64,000 nucleotides of DNA from Ornithinibacillus bavariensis (GTDB lineage Bacteria; Bacillota; Bacilli; Bacillales; Amphibacillaceae), in the NCBI RefSeq assembly GCF_018333235.1, contig NZ_BORP01000005.1, forward strand, positions 245,524-309,523. Reading direction: 5' to 3'. Below the pieces are notes generated by a model. The model worked only from the letters and a program-made list of their open reading frames with translations. It searched no databases and was not told where the DNA came from. The translations under genes were made by a program, and so were the position numbers. Numbering within the stretch: the first letter of the stretch is position 1; each line of letters begins with the position of its first letter. Below, in pieces: positions 25,542 through 35,129 of the stretch.

Positions 25542-25580
25542 GTGCAACTTCCTTTCATTCTATCATTTCGGTGTAACCTA

Positions 25581-26351
25581 TTAAAATTTTCCTCGACTCC
25601 CGCTGTAGGAGTGTCCCCCACTGGTAATTCCTCCTCCTCCACCGCTTCTATTATTATTTTGAGGCTTTCTACGTTTTGTAACACTTTTCGTTAAATAAAC
25701 ATCCTTACGCTCTAATACTTTAAAATCACCTGTATAGGTTCTTTCATTAACTGTTACTTTCCCACCAGAGTTATATGCCATGGATCCAACTACTAGTCCA
25801 GCTACCCCTATCGCTAGTAAAATATGAAACCACGTTTTTAATAGAAAGCTATCTGGATTAACAAAAGGCATGTAACCCATATATTCAGATCCTGTTTCAA
25901 TGAACAAGGAAAACGCCTCATAGTAATTTCCACCTGATAAGTAGGGGGTAATCTTTTGTCTAATTAAATCTGCACGCTTATCATTGATATATTTTTCACC
26001 TTTATAAAAACCGAATATCATAACATCTCTTTTTGCCATATTTAAAGCTACGATGGCAGTATTTCCATGAGGCTTATCAAAGCCGAATGCCATGTCATCA
26101 TAAAAGTCCTCTATATATGGTTGAATATCTCGCCCATCGGCATCTGGTGTAGTCACAATGATAAAATCCATTTCATGCTCTTTCCCATGCTTGAGCGCTA
26201 GGTCCTCTAATTCTGCTATTTCATCCTCTGATAATAGATTAGCATAATCATATACTCGTTGTTTATTTTCTTCTGCAAAGGCTGAGGTAAGGAATCCAAA
26301 TATAAATACAAGAGAAAGAATACTAGTTAAAAATAATACCCGTTTTTTCAC
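25581..26351 (-). CDS. ydjH: TPM-domain membrane protein (YdjH)
   Basis: A 256-aa secreted/membrane protein: signal sequence (VLFLTSILSLVFIFGFLTSAFA), extracytoplasmic TPM domain (VYDYANLLSEDEIAELEDLALKH, about 30-150), one membrane helix (WFHILLAIGVAGLVVGSMAY) and a Gly/Ser-rich tail (SGGGGGITSGGHSYSGSRG) common to this group. The frame extends to 26426, but that part overlaps ydjG; GTG 26351 overlaps the ydjG stop (GTGA) and is preceded by GGGGGGGAT, so translational coupling is likely. Part of the PspA operon. Confidence 0.86.
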   Translation of the reverse strand: MKKRVLFLTSILSLVFIFGFLTSAFAEENKQRVYDYANLLSEDEIAELEDLALKHGKEHEMDFIIVTTPDADGRDIQPYIEDFYDDMAFGFDKPHGNTAIVALNMAKRDVMIFGFYKGEKYINDKRADLIRQKITPYLSGGNYYEAFSLFIETGSEYMGYMPFVNPDSFLLKTWFHILLAIGVAGLVVGSMAYNSGGKVTVNERTYTGDFKVLERKDVYLTKSVTKRRKPQNNNRSGGGGGITSGGHSYSGSRGKF

Positions 26352-27376
26352 CAGATATCCCCCCCAACCATAACGGTAATTAATTTTGCTGCAACAAAGG
26401 TAGCAGCTGCAATACCGCCAAACCAAGCTGATACTTTCGCAAAGCTTAAAGGAGGCCTTCCAACTACTTTGCCATTAACCCCATTCATAGCAAAGGTGTG
26501 TTCCTGCTTGTCATAATCATAATAAACCATCCATACAGGCAGAAGGACATAATGGGCTTTCGTCTCATTCGTGTCTACGTTTTTTTCTATGTATTGTACG
26601 GACGAATAACCACCAATGGTAGATTGAATATACTTATCAATATAGCTACTAACCTTTGATTTAACTCGTGGGAATAAGTCCTTATTATTGTAATTATACT
26701 TTTCTGCTAAATATCCCGCTAAATAGGGTGTTTTAAAGTCTTTTAAACTACTATAATCATATGGCTCTAATTTATCCATTAATTCATCATTCATTTTCTC
26801 AGAAGCATCAACTGGAACTTTATTAAAGGTCAAGTCTATTTTTCGACGTACATCATAATATTTTGTTTCCGTATAGATATAATCTCCTCGTGTATAGGAG
26901 CTTACCTTCGTTGCCTTCGCTGTGACATCAGCGACACTATGCAAATCATAAAGCCAGAATGGGACATATATTCCCGTGATCCCTTTTATTCGATCTGCTG
27001 ACATAAAGCCTTTTGGTGTTAGCCTACCATTTTTACACCATTTCTTAAATGCTTGAATGGCTTCCTCCTTGCTAATTTTAAATGGAATCACTTTATCAGG
27101 CGCAAGATTACCAGATACGCGGTCAGCCAGGACTACTGCAGCTCCACAAAAGCTGCAGGAAGTAGCAGAAGTATCTGCATCCGTTATAACAGCAGCCCCA
27201 CAATTATTACATACATATTCTTTTGCTTCATCATCTGAAAATCTGGTTGAAATAAATTCTTCAGAAAAGTCCTCTACGGAATCATTTCTTCCACAGCTCT
27301 GACACGTTAATTTACCTGAAGCACTATCAAATGCCATGTCATCGCCACAGTTTGGGCATTTATAATGAATGAGCAT
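26348..27376 (-). CDS. ydjG: Zinc-ribbon membrane protein (YdjG)
   Basis: A 342-aa protein with two N-terminal zinc ribbons (CPNCGDD ... CQSCGR at 8-29, and CNNCGA ... CSFCGA at 56-79), a central domain ending in MVYYDYDKQEHTFAMNGVNGKVVGRPP, and one C-terminal membrane helix (GGIAAATFVAAKLITVMVGG). This is the architecture of YdjG, which together with YdjH recruits the PspA homologue to the membrane in B. subtilis (as I recall). Second gene of the operon. Confidence 0.87.
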   Translation of the reverse strand: MLIHYKCPNCGDDMAFDSASGKLTCQSCGRNDSVEDFSEEFISTRFSDDEAKEYVCNNCGAAVITDADTSATSCSFCGAAVVLADRVSGNLAPDKVIPFKISKEEAIQAFKKWCKNGRLTPKGFMSADRIKGITGIYVPFWLYDLHSVADVTAKATKVSSYTRGDYIYTETKYYDVRRKIDLTFNKVPVDASEKMNDELMDKLEPYDYSSLKDFKTPYLAGYLAEKYNYNNKDLFPRVKSKVSSYIDKYIQSTIGGYSSVQYIEKNVDTNETKAHYVLLPVWMVYYDYDKQEHTFAMNGVNGKVVGRPPLSFAKVSAWFGGIAAATFVAAKLITVMVGGDIW

Positions 27377-27460
27377 AATTTCACTCCTTCTGCTTACAAT
27401 ATTTTATTTTTTTATCCTTTTCATATCATCTATTTCCTTATTTATATGAACACTGTTATC

Positions 27461-28066
27461 TTATTTTGATGAAATTCTTTCTATATCATCATCTAATCCT
27501 CTTTTTAGTTGTTCAATTGCTTCCGCCTCTGCTAGCGCCCGTTCTGCCTTTTCCTCTAATTGATCAAAGGCTGTTAAACGAACGTTTGATTGAGATGGGC
27601 CGAGCTCATTCATCCGCTGCTTGCTCTTAGCTTCTGTCAGACGACCAACTAGAATGTCCCGACGTTCAGAAAGCTCAGTAAAATCCTGTCGGAGCTTTTC
27701 TTGTACCAACTTCATTTGTTCTACATGAACTGCCGCTACCTCATATTGTGCTTTTAGTTCCTGTGACCGCGACTTAAAATTTAATTTCTCTTCTAAAAAA
27801 TTCCTTGCTTTTCCCTCGTCACCGGATTCTAATGCTTTAACCGCATAGCGTTCCATCTTTTCCATCTCAGAAATACATTGATCTAATTCTCTTTTAACCC
27901 GTTTGCAATTTGCTTCAATGGCATCATATTCCGCCTTCGCTTCTCTTAAATCTCGCTCTATTTCCCTTAATGATTGATTAACAATATGTTCCGGATCCTC
28001 TGCATCACTTATTCTTGCATGAATATTACTAGCCAAAATGGTCCGTACCCGCTTCAAAATTCCCAT
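27461..28066 (-). CDS. pspA: PspA/IM30 family membrane stress protein (YdjF)
   Basis: A 201-aa, almost wholly alpha-helical ESCRT-III-like protein: MGILKRVRTILASNIHARISDAEDPEHIVNQ followed by long charged helices, the usual PspA pattern. It polymerises on damaged membranes. First gene of the operon; ATG 28066 has AGGTGGTG. A sigma-W promoter lies 38 bp upstream, so it is induced by envelope stress. The related LiaH has a different neighbourhood. Confidence 0.9.
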   Translation of the reverse strand: MGILKRVRTILASNIHARISDAEDPEHIVNQSLREIERDLREAKAEYDAIEANCKRVKRELDQCISEMEKMERYAVKALESGDEGKARNFLEEKLNFKSRSQELKAQYEVAAVHVEQMKLVQEKLRQDFTELSERRDILVGRLTEAKSKQRMNELGPSQSNVRLTAFDQLEEKAERALAEAEAIEQLKRGLDDDIERISSK

Positions 28067-28103
28067 TTCTACACCACCTAACGAAATTAAATCATACTAT
28101 ATA

Positions 28104-28130
28104 TACGCAATGCTTTGGTAAAAGGTTTCA
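28104..28130 (-). promoter_or_regulatory. Sigma-W promoter of the pspA-ydjGHI operon
   Basis: Minus strand TGAAAC (28130-28125), 17 nt, CGTA (28107-28104): an exact match to the ECF sigma-W -35 and -10 cores, in the position expected for this operon. Confidence 0.9.
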
Positions 28131-28257
28131 AAGGGTGATTGCTATTAATATACTAGTGTTTTGTTTATTTATATATTAAAAAGGTAATTAGCAGAACAAA
28201 TAGGTTACACGGCATTCATCTGTTTTAGTGTTAAAGCAAAAGTATTCCAAACTATTA

Positions 28258-28300
28258 GAAAAAGCTTCCCAATCACTACTATTATCAGACTGGGAAGCTT
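28258..28300 (-). terminator. Terminator of the TetR gene
   Basis: Perfect 10-bp stem AAGCTTCCCA / TGGGAAGCTT just after the tetR stop, with a T run on the minus strand. Confidence 0.85.
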
Positions 28301-28303
28301 CTT

Positions 28304-29176
28304 TTATCTCAACTTTATATAATACCAAACCATATAGGTTAAAGCGTCTATTTGTGTTTTCATGGGTGACTGCTCGAAGGATTCCTTTAACGGATTCAAT
28401 AGTGCTTGAACAACACTTTTACGAATTCTATCTCTTTGTAGCTCTGTTAATATTGTATCAAAAAAATCCTTTTGCTCTATTGTAAACTCTTCCTGTTTTC
28501 CAATATCATCTGCCAACGCCAAGATTTCTTCTAATGTAACTACTTTATCCTCAATCTTGGAGCGTAGAAAATCAAGCGCAGAATAATTTAATAGCTGCGA
28601 TTTCTTTTCCATCATTTGCGGAATAATTTTTTCAATATAGGAAAATAATACACTAACAACCTCATCCAATGAACGAGTAGAATTAGAAATTCTCATAACT
28701 AGAAGAATGGTATAAAGCATTCCAAGGAACAGAATAGCGGCTTCAAAGGCAAAAGGCCTAATCTGTTCACCGTATACTTCAACAATTCGTTCCGAAATCC
28801 ATTCTGCTTCATATATTCGATGCTGAAAGACGTACTTTTTCAATTCAGGATCGTTTGAACTTAAAATTTTCTCAAATAGCTCATTAATATTTCTCTCTTC
28901 ATTCAAACGATTAACAATGGAAATTTGTTCAATTAAAACTTTACGATCTTCTTTGTCTTTCCCGAGCTCTAATTCTTTTCGTAATTGGCTCATATCGTAA
29001 CGTACATCTTCTAGGATTTCTACAATACAATCGTTCTTCGTTGCAAAATAATTATAAAAAGTTCCCTTTGATATTTTCGCATGATCAATGATATCCTGAA
29101 TAGAAGTTTGTTGAATACCCTTATCGACAAATAATTTAAATGCAACATCAGCTACATGTCTTTTCCGCTTATTCAT
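28304..29176 (-). CDS. TetR/AcrR family transcriptional regulator
   Basis: A 290-aa regulator, longer than the usual 190-220 aa. The N-terminal helix-turn-helix is clear (TSIQDIIDHAKISKGTFYNYFATK, 24-47); the rest is a helical ligand-binding domain, with an extra 70-90 residues at the C-terminus. It is divergent from an MFS exporter, and the shared 150-bp region holds a 19-bp perfect palindrome, so it most likely represses the exporter and itself until a drug-like ligand binds. Confidence 0.88.
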   Translation of the reverse strand: MNKRKRHVADVAFKLFVDKGIQQTSIQDIIDHAKISKGTFYNYFATKNDCIVEILEDVRYDMSQLRKELELGKDKEDRKVLIEQISIVNRLNEERNINELFEKILSSNDPELKKYVFQHRIYEAEWISERIVEVYGEQIRPFAFEAAILFLGMLYTILLVMRISNSTRSLDEVVSVLFSYIEKIIPQMMEKKSQLLNYSALDFLRSKIEDKVVTLEEILALADDIGKQEEFTIEQKDFFDTILTELQRDRIRKSVVQALLNPLKESFEQSPMKTQIDALTYMVWYYIKLR

Positions 29177-29240
29177 AAGTCCTCCTAATACACTACCCCT
29201 TTTGGAAAAGTATAAAATTGTTCCTCTAAAATATCAATCG

Positions 29241-29259
29241 TTTATACTTCAAGTATAAA
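29241..29259. promoter_or_regulatory. Candidate TetR operator (19-bp palindrome)
   Basis: TTTATACTT-C-AAGTATAAA, perfect 9-1-9 dyad, flanked further out by ATCAAT and ATTGAT. A half-site (AAGTATAAAAT) recurs at 29209-29219, nearer to the tetR start. Confidence 0.65.
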
Positions 29260-29329
29260 ATCATTGATTTTATTATACACATAGTTTAAAATCTTTTAGG
29301 TGATATTAAATTATAGAGGGGGATATGGA

Positions 29330-30835
29330 ATGAATGCAACTTTAAATGAACAAAAAAAACCTCCATATATTATGTTAGTTGTTTTATTTGTAGGAGCATT
29401 TGTATCTTTTTTAAATAACTCATTACTAAACGTCGCGCTACCGACAATCATGACTGACTTAAAGGTAGAATATACAACCGTTCAGTGGCTTGCGACTGGT
29501 TATATGTTGGTAAGCGGAGTGCTAGTTCCGGCATCCGCATTTTTAATTGTACGCTTTACAAACAGGCAATTGTTTATTACGTCAATGGCGATTTTTACAA
29601 TTGGGACAGCCATGTCTGCAATCGCGCCAAACTTTGCCATCTTATTAATTGGACGTATGATCCAGGCAGCAGGTTCTTCTGTCATGGGACCATTATTAAT
29701 GAACATTATGCTGGTTAGCTTCCCACGTGAAAAACGTGGTGCTGCAATGGGTGTGTTTGGATTAGTTATGATTACAGCACCTGCCATTGGACCAACCTTA
29801 TCTGGTTATATTGTACAATATTATGATTGGCGTTTTCTTTTCGAAATGATCTTACCGCTTGCGGTTATTTCGCTTATTTTGGCTATTTGGAAAGCTGAAA
29901 ATGTCATGGATAGATTCAAAAATGCAACCATTGATTATTTATCTGTAATTCTATCTACCATCGGATTCGGTGGCTTATTATACGGTGTAAGTTCTGTAAG
30001 CTCAGATGGCTGGACTGATCCTATCGTTTTAACAACATTAATTGTTGGTGCAATTGCACTAGCTTTATTCATTGTTCGTCAATTAGTAATTGAAAAGCCA
30101 CTATTAGATTTACGTGTTTATAAATATCCTATGTTTGCATTAGCTTCTATCATTTCCGTTGTTAATGCAATGGCAATGTTTTCTGGAATGATTTTAACAC
30201 CTGCATATGTACAGGATGTACGTGGAATTTCACCACTTGATTCTGGATTAATGATGTTACCAGGTGCAGTTGTGATGGGTATCATGTCACCGATTACTGG
30301 TAAATTATTTGATAAATTTGGACCAAAGATGTTAGGTATCATTGGACTTACCATTACAGCTATTTCGACATATATGCTATCCGAACTACAAATTGATTCT
30401 AGCTATACCTATATCATTTCGGTATATACGCTTCGGATGTTTGGTATGTCCATGGTAATGATGCCTATTATGACAAATGGATTAAATCAGTTACCAACAC
30501 GATTAAACCCACATGGAACTGCAGTTAACAACACTGCCCAACAGGTTTCTGGTTCGATTGGTACAGCGATATTTGTAACGATCATGAGTAATGTTGCTAC
30601 CTCAAAAGGTGAAAGTTTAATGGCTAACGTAGATCCTACTACTCTAACTGAAGAATCCGTTGCTGTAATGGGTCATAAAGCATTATTAGCAGGAATCCAG
30701 TATTCCTTCTTTATTGCGGTTATCGTGAATATTGTTGCTTTGATTTTAGTATTCTTCATTAAGCGTGTTGATGTTAGCGGTGAAGCTGCTGAAAAGTTGG
30801 ACGGTGGAAATGAAGGAAGTCTAGCAAGGGAATAA
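29330..30835 (+). CDS. MFS multidrug exporter, DHA2 (14-TM, EmrB/QacA) family
   Basis: A 501-aa proton-driven exporter of the 14-helix DHA2 group. Helix 1 has the motif LNNSLLNVALPTIMTDL, followed by TVQWLATGYMLVSGVLVPASAFL; motif C-like GLVMITAPAIGPTLSGYIV marks antiporters. Substrates are typically cationic drugs or dyes. The frame is open to GTG 29300, but ATG 29330 has GAGGGGG and is the start. Divergent tetR and the palindrome between them indicate ligand-induced expression. Confidence 0.9.
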   Translation: MNATLNEQKKPPYIMLVVLFVGAFVSFLNNSLLNVALPTIMTDLKVEYTTVQWLATGYMLVSGVLVPASAFLIVRFTNRQLFITSMAIFTIGTAMSAIAPNFAILLIGRMIQAAGSSVMGPLLMNIMLVSFPREKRGAAMGVFGLVMITAPAIGPTLSGYIVQYYDWRFLFEMILPLAVISLILAIWKAENVMDRFKNATIDYLSVILSTIGFGGLLYGVSSVSSDGWTDPIVLTTLIVGAIALALFIVRQLVIEKPLLDLRVYKYPMFALASIISVVNAMAMFSGMILTPAYVQDVRGISPLDSGLMMLPGAVVMGIMSPITGKLFDKFGPKMLGIIGLTITAISTYMLSELQIDSSYTYIISVYTLRMFGMSMVMMPIMTNGLNQLPTRLNPHGTAVNNTAQQVSGSIGTAIFVTIMSNVATSKGESLMANVDPTTLTEESVAVMGHKALLAGIQYSFFIAVIVNIVALILVFFIKRVDVSGEAAEKLDGGNEGSLARE

Positions 30836-30870
30836 TATCCAGGCATAAGCTTCTTACTTCATAACTAATA

Positions 30871-30920
30871 ATGGGGCTACCAACAATAGTTTATAACATT
30901 GTTGGTAGCCCCATTCTCTT
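30871..30920 (+). terminator. Terminator of the MFS gene
   Basis: Perfect 16-bp stem TGGGGCTACCAACAAT / ATTGTTGGTAGCCCCA, then a T-rich tail. Confidence 0.92.
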
Positions 30921-31013
30921 TATCTTTTAAAATAACAAGAAATACTATTGAAATATCGAACCAGATGATATATCATAAATAATAATTTACTTAATCATTT
31001 AACTTTTTAAAAG

Positions 31014-31247
31014 GCAATGAAGAGGACATGGGTTACTTTTTCAGTTTACAGAGAGGGAAGAATTTGCTGGAATCTTCCTAAACATAAGAAGTAGCTTACC
31101 ACCTTGGAGCTGTATTAGGGAATATAGTATCTAATACCGTTATGCTGCGTTAATGCATTGGAGCCATAAGTTATTACTTATGGGAAGTTGGGTGGAACCA
31201 CGGGTTAACACACTCGTCCCTTTTATAGGGATTAGTGTGTTTTTTTA
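31014..31247 (+). promoter_or_regulatory. T-box riboswitch 1 (probable Thr specifier ACC)
   Basis: Leader with the T-box sequence GGGTGGAACCACGGG (31190-31204), preceded by a Stem I region (AGAGAGGGAAGAA, CTTCC) and by ACC-A-CCTTGGAGC, where the first ACC (31098-31100) is the likely specifier. It ends in a terminator AACACAC ... GTGTGTT with TTTTTTT (31207-31246). It senses uncharged tRNA; with ACC this would be tRNA-Thr. Confidence 0.85.
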
Positions 31248-31253
31248 TATGTT

Positions 31254-31494
31254 AAAAGCGATGAAAAGGACATGAATTATTTTTCTTATTTCACAGAGAG
31301 GGAAGATTAGCTGAGAACTTCCTAAACAAAGGAAAATAATTTACCACCTTGGAGCTGTATTAGGGAATATAGTATCTAATACCGTTATGCTACGTTAATG
31401 CATTGAAGCCATATGTCGTTACGTATGGGAAGTTGGGTGGAACCACGGGTTAAACATACTCGTCCCTTTTATAGGGATTAGTATGTTTTTTTAT
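31254..31494 (+). promoter_or_regulatory. T-box riboswitch 2, tandem copy
   Basis: Second T-box leader 240 bp downstream of the first and closely similar over its whole length. The T-box (31435-31449), the ACC-A-CCTTGGAGC specifier region (ACC 31343-31345) and the terminator with T run (to 31492) are all present. Sequences around the specifier (AAATAATTT against AAGTAGCTT) differ, but ACC is kept. Confidence 0.85.
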
Positions 31495-31598
31495 TTATAT
31501 AAATATAGTATTAGAAAGTGAGGGATGTGATTAACTAACACACTATAATTTCTAAGTAGTTTGGTTTTTAAATAATATGATCGACGGAGGGGATTAAC

Positions 31599-32837
31599 AT
31601 GAAAAATGGATTACGAAAATGGAATCAAATAAGCATTGTAAAGCGAATTCTTTTAGGTTTAGCAATTGGAATTATTTTAGCTCTAACACTACCTAATGGT
31701 GCAAAATGGATTTCTATTTTTGGTGATTTATTCGTAGGTGCATTAAAGGCAATTGCACCAATTTTAGTATTTTTCCTAGTCATCCATGCCATCTCTAATC
31801 ATAAAAAGGGAAATAAAACAAATATGAAGTCCATTATTTTCTTATATGCAATTGGGACTATTCTAGCGGGACTTGTAGGAGTTGTTGCAAGCTTTGTTTT
31901 CCCAGTTTCATTATCTCTTACCACAGGAGCAGAAGATCTAACTCCACCAAGTGGTATTGTAGAGGTTTTAGAAAAACTACTTTATAATATTGTCGACAAT
32001 CCAGTAAATGCCCTAATGAACGCAAATTATATCGGTATCTTAACATGGGCAATTTTACTTGGAATTGCATTAAGGAGTGCAAAGGAAACGACAAAAAATG
32101 TGTTGGAAAATTTCTCTAATGCGATATCGTTATTAGTAAAGTGGGTCATCAATTTAGCACCAATCGGAATTATGGGTCTTGTCTTTGATGCTATTGTAAC
32201 GAGTGGACTTTCAACTCTAGTATACTATGGAAGGCTACTTTTAGTTCTCCTTGGATGTATGCTTTTTGTAGCCTTAGTTGTAAATCCATTAATTGTTTAT
32301 GTAAATATTCGTAGAAATCCATATCCATTAGTATTTACTTGCCTAAGAGAAAGTGGTATAACTGCATTCTTCACTCGTAGTTCTGCTGCAAATATTCCCG
32401 TAAATATGAGGTTATGTGAAAAATTAAATTTAGATAGAAATACTTACTCTATCTCTATTCCTTTAGGAGGCACCATCAATATGGCTGGTGCAGCGATTAC
32501 GATTTCTGTTCTTACCCTAGCCGCTGCTCACACACTGAATATTGAAGTAGATTTATTTACAGCAGTTATCCTTATCGTCCTTTCTGCCATATCCGCTGCA
32601 GGTGCATCTGGGGTTGCTGGCGGCTCGCTATTACTTATACCGCTAGCTTGTAGTTTATTTGGTATATCTAATGATGTAGCGATGCAAGTGGTTTCAGTAG
32701 GTTTTATTATTGGCGTATTACAGGACTCCTGTGAGACTGCACTTAACTCCTCTACAGATGTCTTATTTACAGCGACTGCTGAGTATGCTAAAAAACGAAA
32801 AGAAGAGTTAAATTCACATCAAACTGAAGCAATTTAA
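31599..32837 (+). CDS. sstT: Na+/serine-threonine symporter SstT (DAACS family)
   Basis: A 412-aa glutamate-transporter-fold symporter. Typical parts: [22 protein letters not shown] (about 40-60), [17 protein letters not shown], the re-entrant loop [17 protein letters not shown] and [15 protein letters not shown] near the end. This phrase set fits SstT rather than GltP/DctA. ATG 31599 has CGGAGGGG. Two T-boxes with a Thr-type specifier lie upstream, so import is switched on when charged tRNA-Thr runs low, consistent with the Ser/Thr specificity. Serine alone or another small amino acid is possible. Confidence 0.9.
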   Translation: MKNGLRKWNQISIVKRILLGLAIGIILALTLPNGAKWISIFGDLFVGALKAIAPILVFFLVIHAISNHKKGNKTNMKSIIFLYAIGTILAGLVGVVASFVFPVSLSLTTGAEDLTPPSGIVEVLEKLLYNIVDNPVNALMNANYIGILTWAILLGIALRSAKETTKNVLENFSNAISLLVKWVINLAPIGIMGLVFDAIVTSGLSTLVYYGRLLLVLLGCMLFVALVVNPLIVYVNIRRNPYPLVFTCLRESGITAFFTRSSAANIPVNMRLCEKLNLDRNTYSISIPLGGTINMAGAAITISVLTLAAAHTLNIEVDLFTAVILIVLSAISAAGASGVAGGSLLLIPLACSLFGISNDVAMQVVSVGFIIGVLQDSCETALNSSTDVLFTATAEYAKKRKEELNSHQTEAI

Positions 32838-32865
32838 ATTCATAATATAGCGTAATGTATATGTA

Positions 32866-32906
32866 AAATAGCAGATTGGAGTAGTTTCTCAATCTGCTAT
32901 TTTTTG
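32866..32906 (+). terminator. Terminator of sstT
   Basis: Perfect 13-bp stem AAATAGCAGATTG / CAATCTGCTATTT plus T run. Confidence 0.92.
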
Positions 32907-33068
32907 TTATAAAGTTTGAGCTAGAATTCCAAACTTATAACAATTACTTTTTTTGATGGATCTCACCATGTATGTACCTGAATTTCAAGTCACCAAGCTT
33001 CAACATCATGTGAACCATTTCCTAACAATAGATGAACGTATAGCATTTTCAAGCAATGTCCATCTATG

Positions 33069-34076
33069 CTATGCTCTCTTAATCAATAAATAGATAAAAT
33101 AAGGAGCACCAATTATCGCAGTCATAATGCCTGCTGGAATCATTGTATCCATTATATTTCTACCAATGGTGTCAGCTAGTAGGAGTAATACCCCACCTAG
33201 AAGAGCAGTAATAGGAAGATAAAGTTGAGCACGTGGGCCAACTAATGCTTTAGCAATATGAGGAGCCAGTAGCCCAATAAAAGCAATTCCACCTGTTACC
33301 GATACCGTTGTCGCTGCTAAAGCTATGGCTATGATTAGTAATATGAATCGTTGTTTTTCAATGGAGATTCCAACTCCAATAGCAACCGGCTCATTTAGGG
33401 AAAGCAGGTTCAACTGATTCGCTTTAAAAAAAGTCCATGGAATCAAGATAATAATCCATGGCAGTAAAGCTACGATAAATGGCCAATCTGTGCCCCAAAT
33501 ATTACCTGCAAGCCATTGAGCAATAAAATCTACCTTAGCATGTTCGGCACCAGAAATAATGATAATCATTGCACCTGATAGTGCCATGGAAAAGGCTATC
33601 CCAATTAGCACTAATCGAATTGGTTGAAATCCTCTACCCTTTTTATATGAAAGAACATAAATCAGAATCGAAGTTATAAATGCGCCAAGAAAACCGAAAA
33701 TAGGGATAAGAAAAACGAAATTACCTGGTTCTAACGGTAAAAATAGAAAGCAAACAGCAACAGCTAGTCCTGCCCCAGCATTAATTCCGATAATCCCTGG
33801 GTCGGCTAAATCATTCCTTGTGATCCCTTGCAAAATTGCACCTGAAATAGCTAGACCCATCCCTGCTAGAATCGTAATTAAAATTCTAGGTAATCGAACC
33901 TCAAACAGTACAAAATGCTCCTTAAAGGTCCCTTGACCAAAAAAAGTTGGAAGAATTCTATCAAAGGACACAGAGGAATAACCTACCCCCATTGTAATGA
34001 TAGCAAGGACTATCATGGAAAGCAGAAGCAGCGCAATCATAATCCGTTGTTTTCTAATGATAGTTGGATGAATCAT
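33069..34076 (-). CDS. Iron-siderophore ABC transporter permease (FecCD family), subunit 2
   Basis: A 335-aa polytopic permease of the BtuC/FecCD family with about 9-10 helices, the motif VRLPRILITILAGMGLAISGAILQGITRNDLADPGIIGINAGAGLAV and the C-terminal GGIAFIGLLAPHIAKALVG. It overlaps the first permease gene by 4 nt. The pair resembles YfiZ/YfhA of B. subtilis, which import hydroxamate siderophores such as schizokinen; this ligand is inference. Confidence 0.9.
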   Translation of the reverse strand: MIHPTIIRKQRIMIALLLLSMIVLAIITMGVGYSSVSFDRILPTFFGQGTFKEHFVLFEVRLPRILITILAGMGLAISGAILQGITRNDLADPGIIGINAGAGLAVAVCFLFLPLEPGNFVFLIPIFGFLGAFITSILIYVLSYKKGRGFQPIRLVLIGIAFSMALSGAMIIIISGAEHAKVDFIAQWLAGNIWGTDWPFIVALLPWIIILIPWTFFKANQLNLLSLNEPVAIGVGISIEKQRFILLIIAIALAATTVSVTGGIAFIGLLAPHIAKALVGPRAQLYLPITALLGGVLLLLADTIGRNIMDTMIPAGIMTAIIGAPYFIYLLIKRA

Positions 34077-35077
34077 GAGAATGCTTTGCCCCCTTTATGT
34101 ACGACGATTAAGAAGAAAGGAAGACCTAAAAATGCTACAATAGCTGCGACTGGGGTCTCATAAGGTGCATGGATAGTACGACCCATCAGGTCTGCAAGCA
34201 TCATAAATCCCGCTCCAGTTATTGCAGAAATAGGTAGAATAACTCGATAGTCTGTTCCCACTATTGCTCGAACAATATGGGGAATCATTAGTCCAAGAAA
34301 AACCATATTTCCCGCTAAGGCGACCGCTGATCCAGTTAATACAATAATTAAGATGAAAAGAATCACCTTTACTTTCATGATATTTTGCCCTAATCCAATT
34401 GCTACTTCCTCGTGTAAGCTTAGTATCGTAAGCTGGCGTGAAAAAAGTGTAGCTACAATAACCCCTACTAGAATAATAGGGACAATAATTTGTAGTTGGC
34501 TCCATGTTGTTCCAATCAGTCCACCAGCAGTCCACATTGAAATATCTTTAGAAAGTTTAAAATAAATGCCAATCGCATCTGCTATAGCGGTCAGAAATGC
34601 TGTTATGGCAGCACCTGCAAGCACAATTCGGAATGGAGAAAATCCAGCTCTCTTCGTCGCACCTATCCCAAATACTAACCCAGCACCTAAACCTGCACCA
34701 ATAAAACAAGCAACCATCATAGAAAAGTAATTTAATGCAGGAAAAAATGCCAGCCCTATAGCTAAGGCAAGGTTTGCCCCTGCAGTTAAACCTAAGAGGC
34801 CAGGATCAGCAAGTGGATTTCTCGTCAATCCTTGCATAATAGCTCCAGCTACTGATAGAGCTGCACCAACAAACATAGCCCCGATAACACGTGGAATACG
34901 TATCTCATGCAACATATTAGCGGTCTCGGATGAACCATTTGTCGTAAGGGATAACCAAATAGATTTCAAGCTAATGTCAGCTGCACCAAGAGCCAAGGAC
35001 AAACATAATGCACCTATAAAGCTAACCAATATTATCAACGTTTTATAAAATAAATGTCTTTTTCTCATAATCCTCAT
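34073..35077 (-). CDS. Iron-siderophore ABC transporter permease (FecCD family), subunit 1
   Basis: A 334-aa permease paralogous to its neighbour: IRIPRVIGAMFVGAALSVAGAIMQGLTRNPLADPGLLGLTAGANLAL and NMVFLGLMIPHIVRAIVGTDYR, both typical of FecCD proteins contacting the binding protein and the ATPase. Start ATG 35077 (weak GAGAG site); ATG 35068 is an alternative. It follows the binding-protein gene by 52 bp and belongs to one Fur-controlled operon. Confidence 0.9.
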   Translation of the reverse strand: MRIMRKRHLFYKTLIILVSFIGALCLSLALGAADISLKSIWLSLTTNGSSETANMLHEIRIPRVIGAMFVGAALSVAGAIMQGLTRNPLADPGLLGLTAGANLALAIGLAFFPALNYFSMMVACFIGAGLGAGLVFGIGATKRAGFSPFRIVLAGAAITAFLTAIADAIGIYFKLSKDISMWTAGGLIGTTWSQLQIIVPIILVGVIVATLFSRQLTILSLHEEVAIGLGQNIMKVKVILFILIIVLTGSAVALAGNMVFLGLMIPHIVRAIVGTDYRVILPISAITGAGFMMLADLMGRTIHAPYETPVAAIVAFLGLPFFLIVVHKGGKAFS

Positions 35078-35129
35078 ACTCTCTCTTAAGTAGTAATAGA
35101 GAGGGACAACTTATGTTATCCCCTATACA

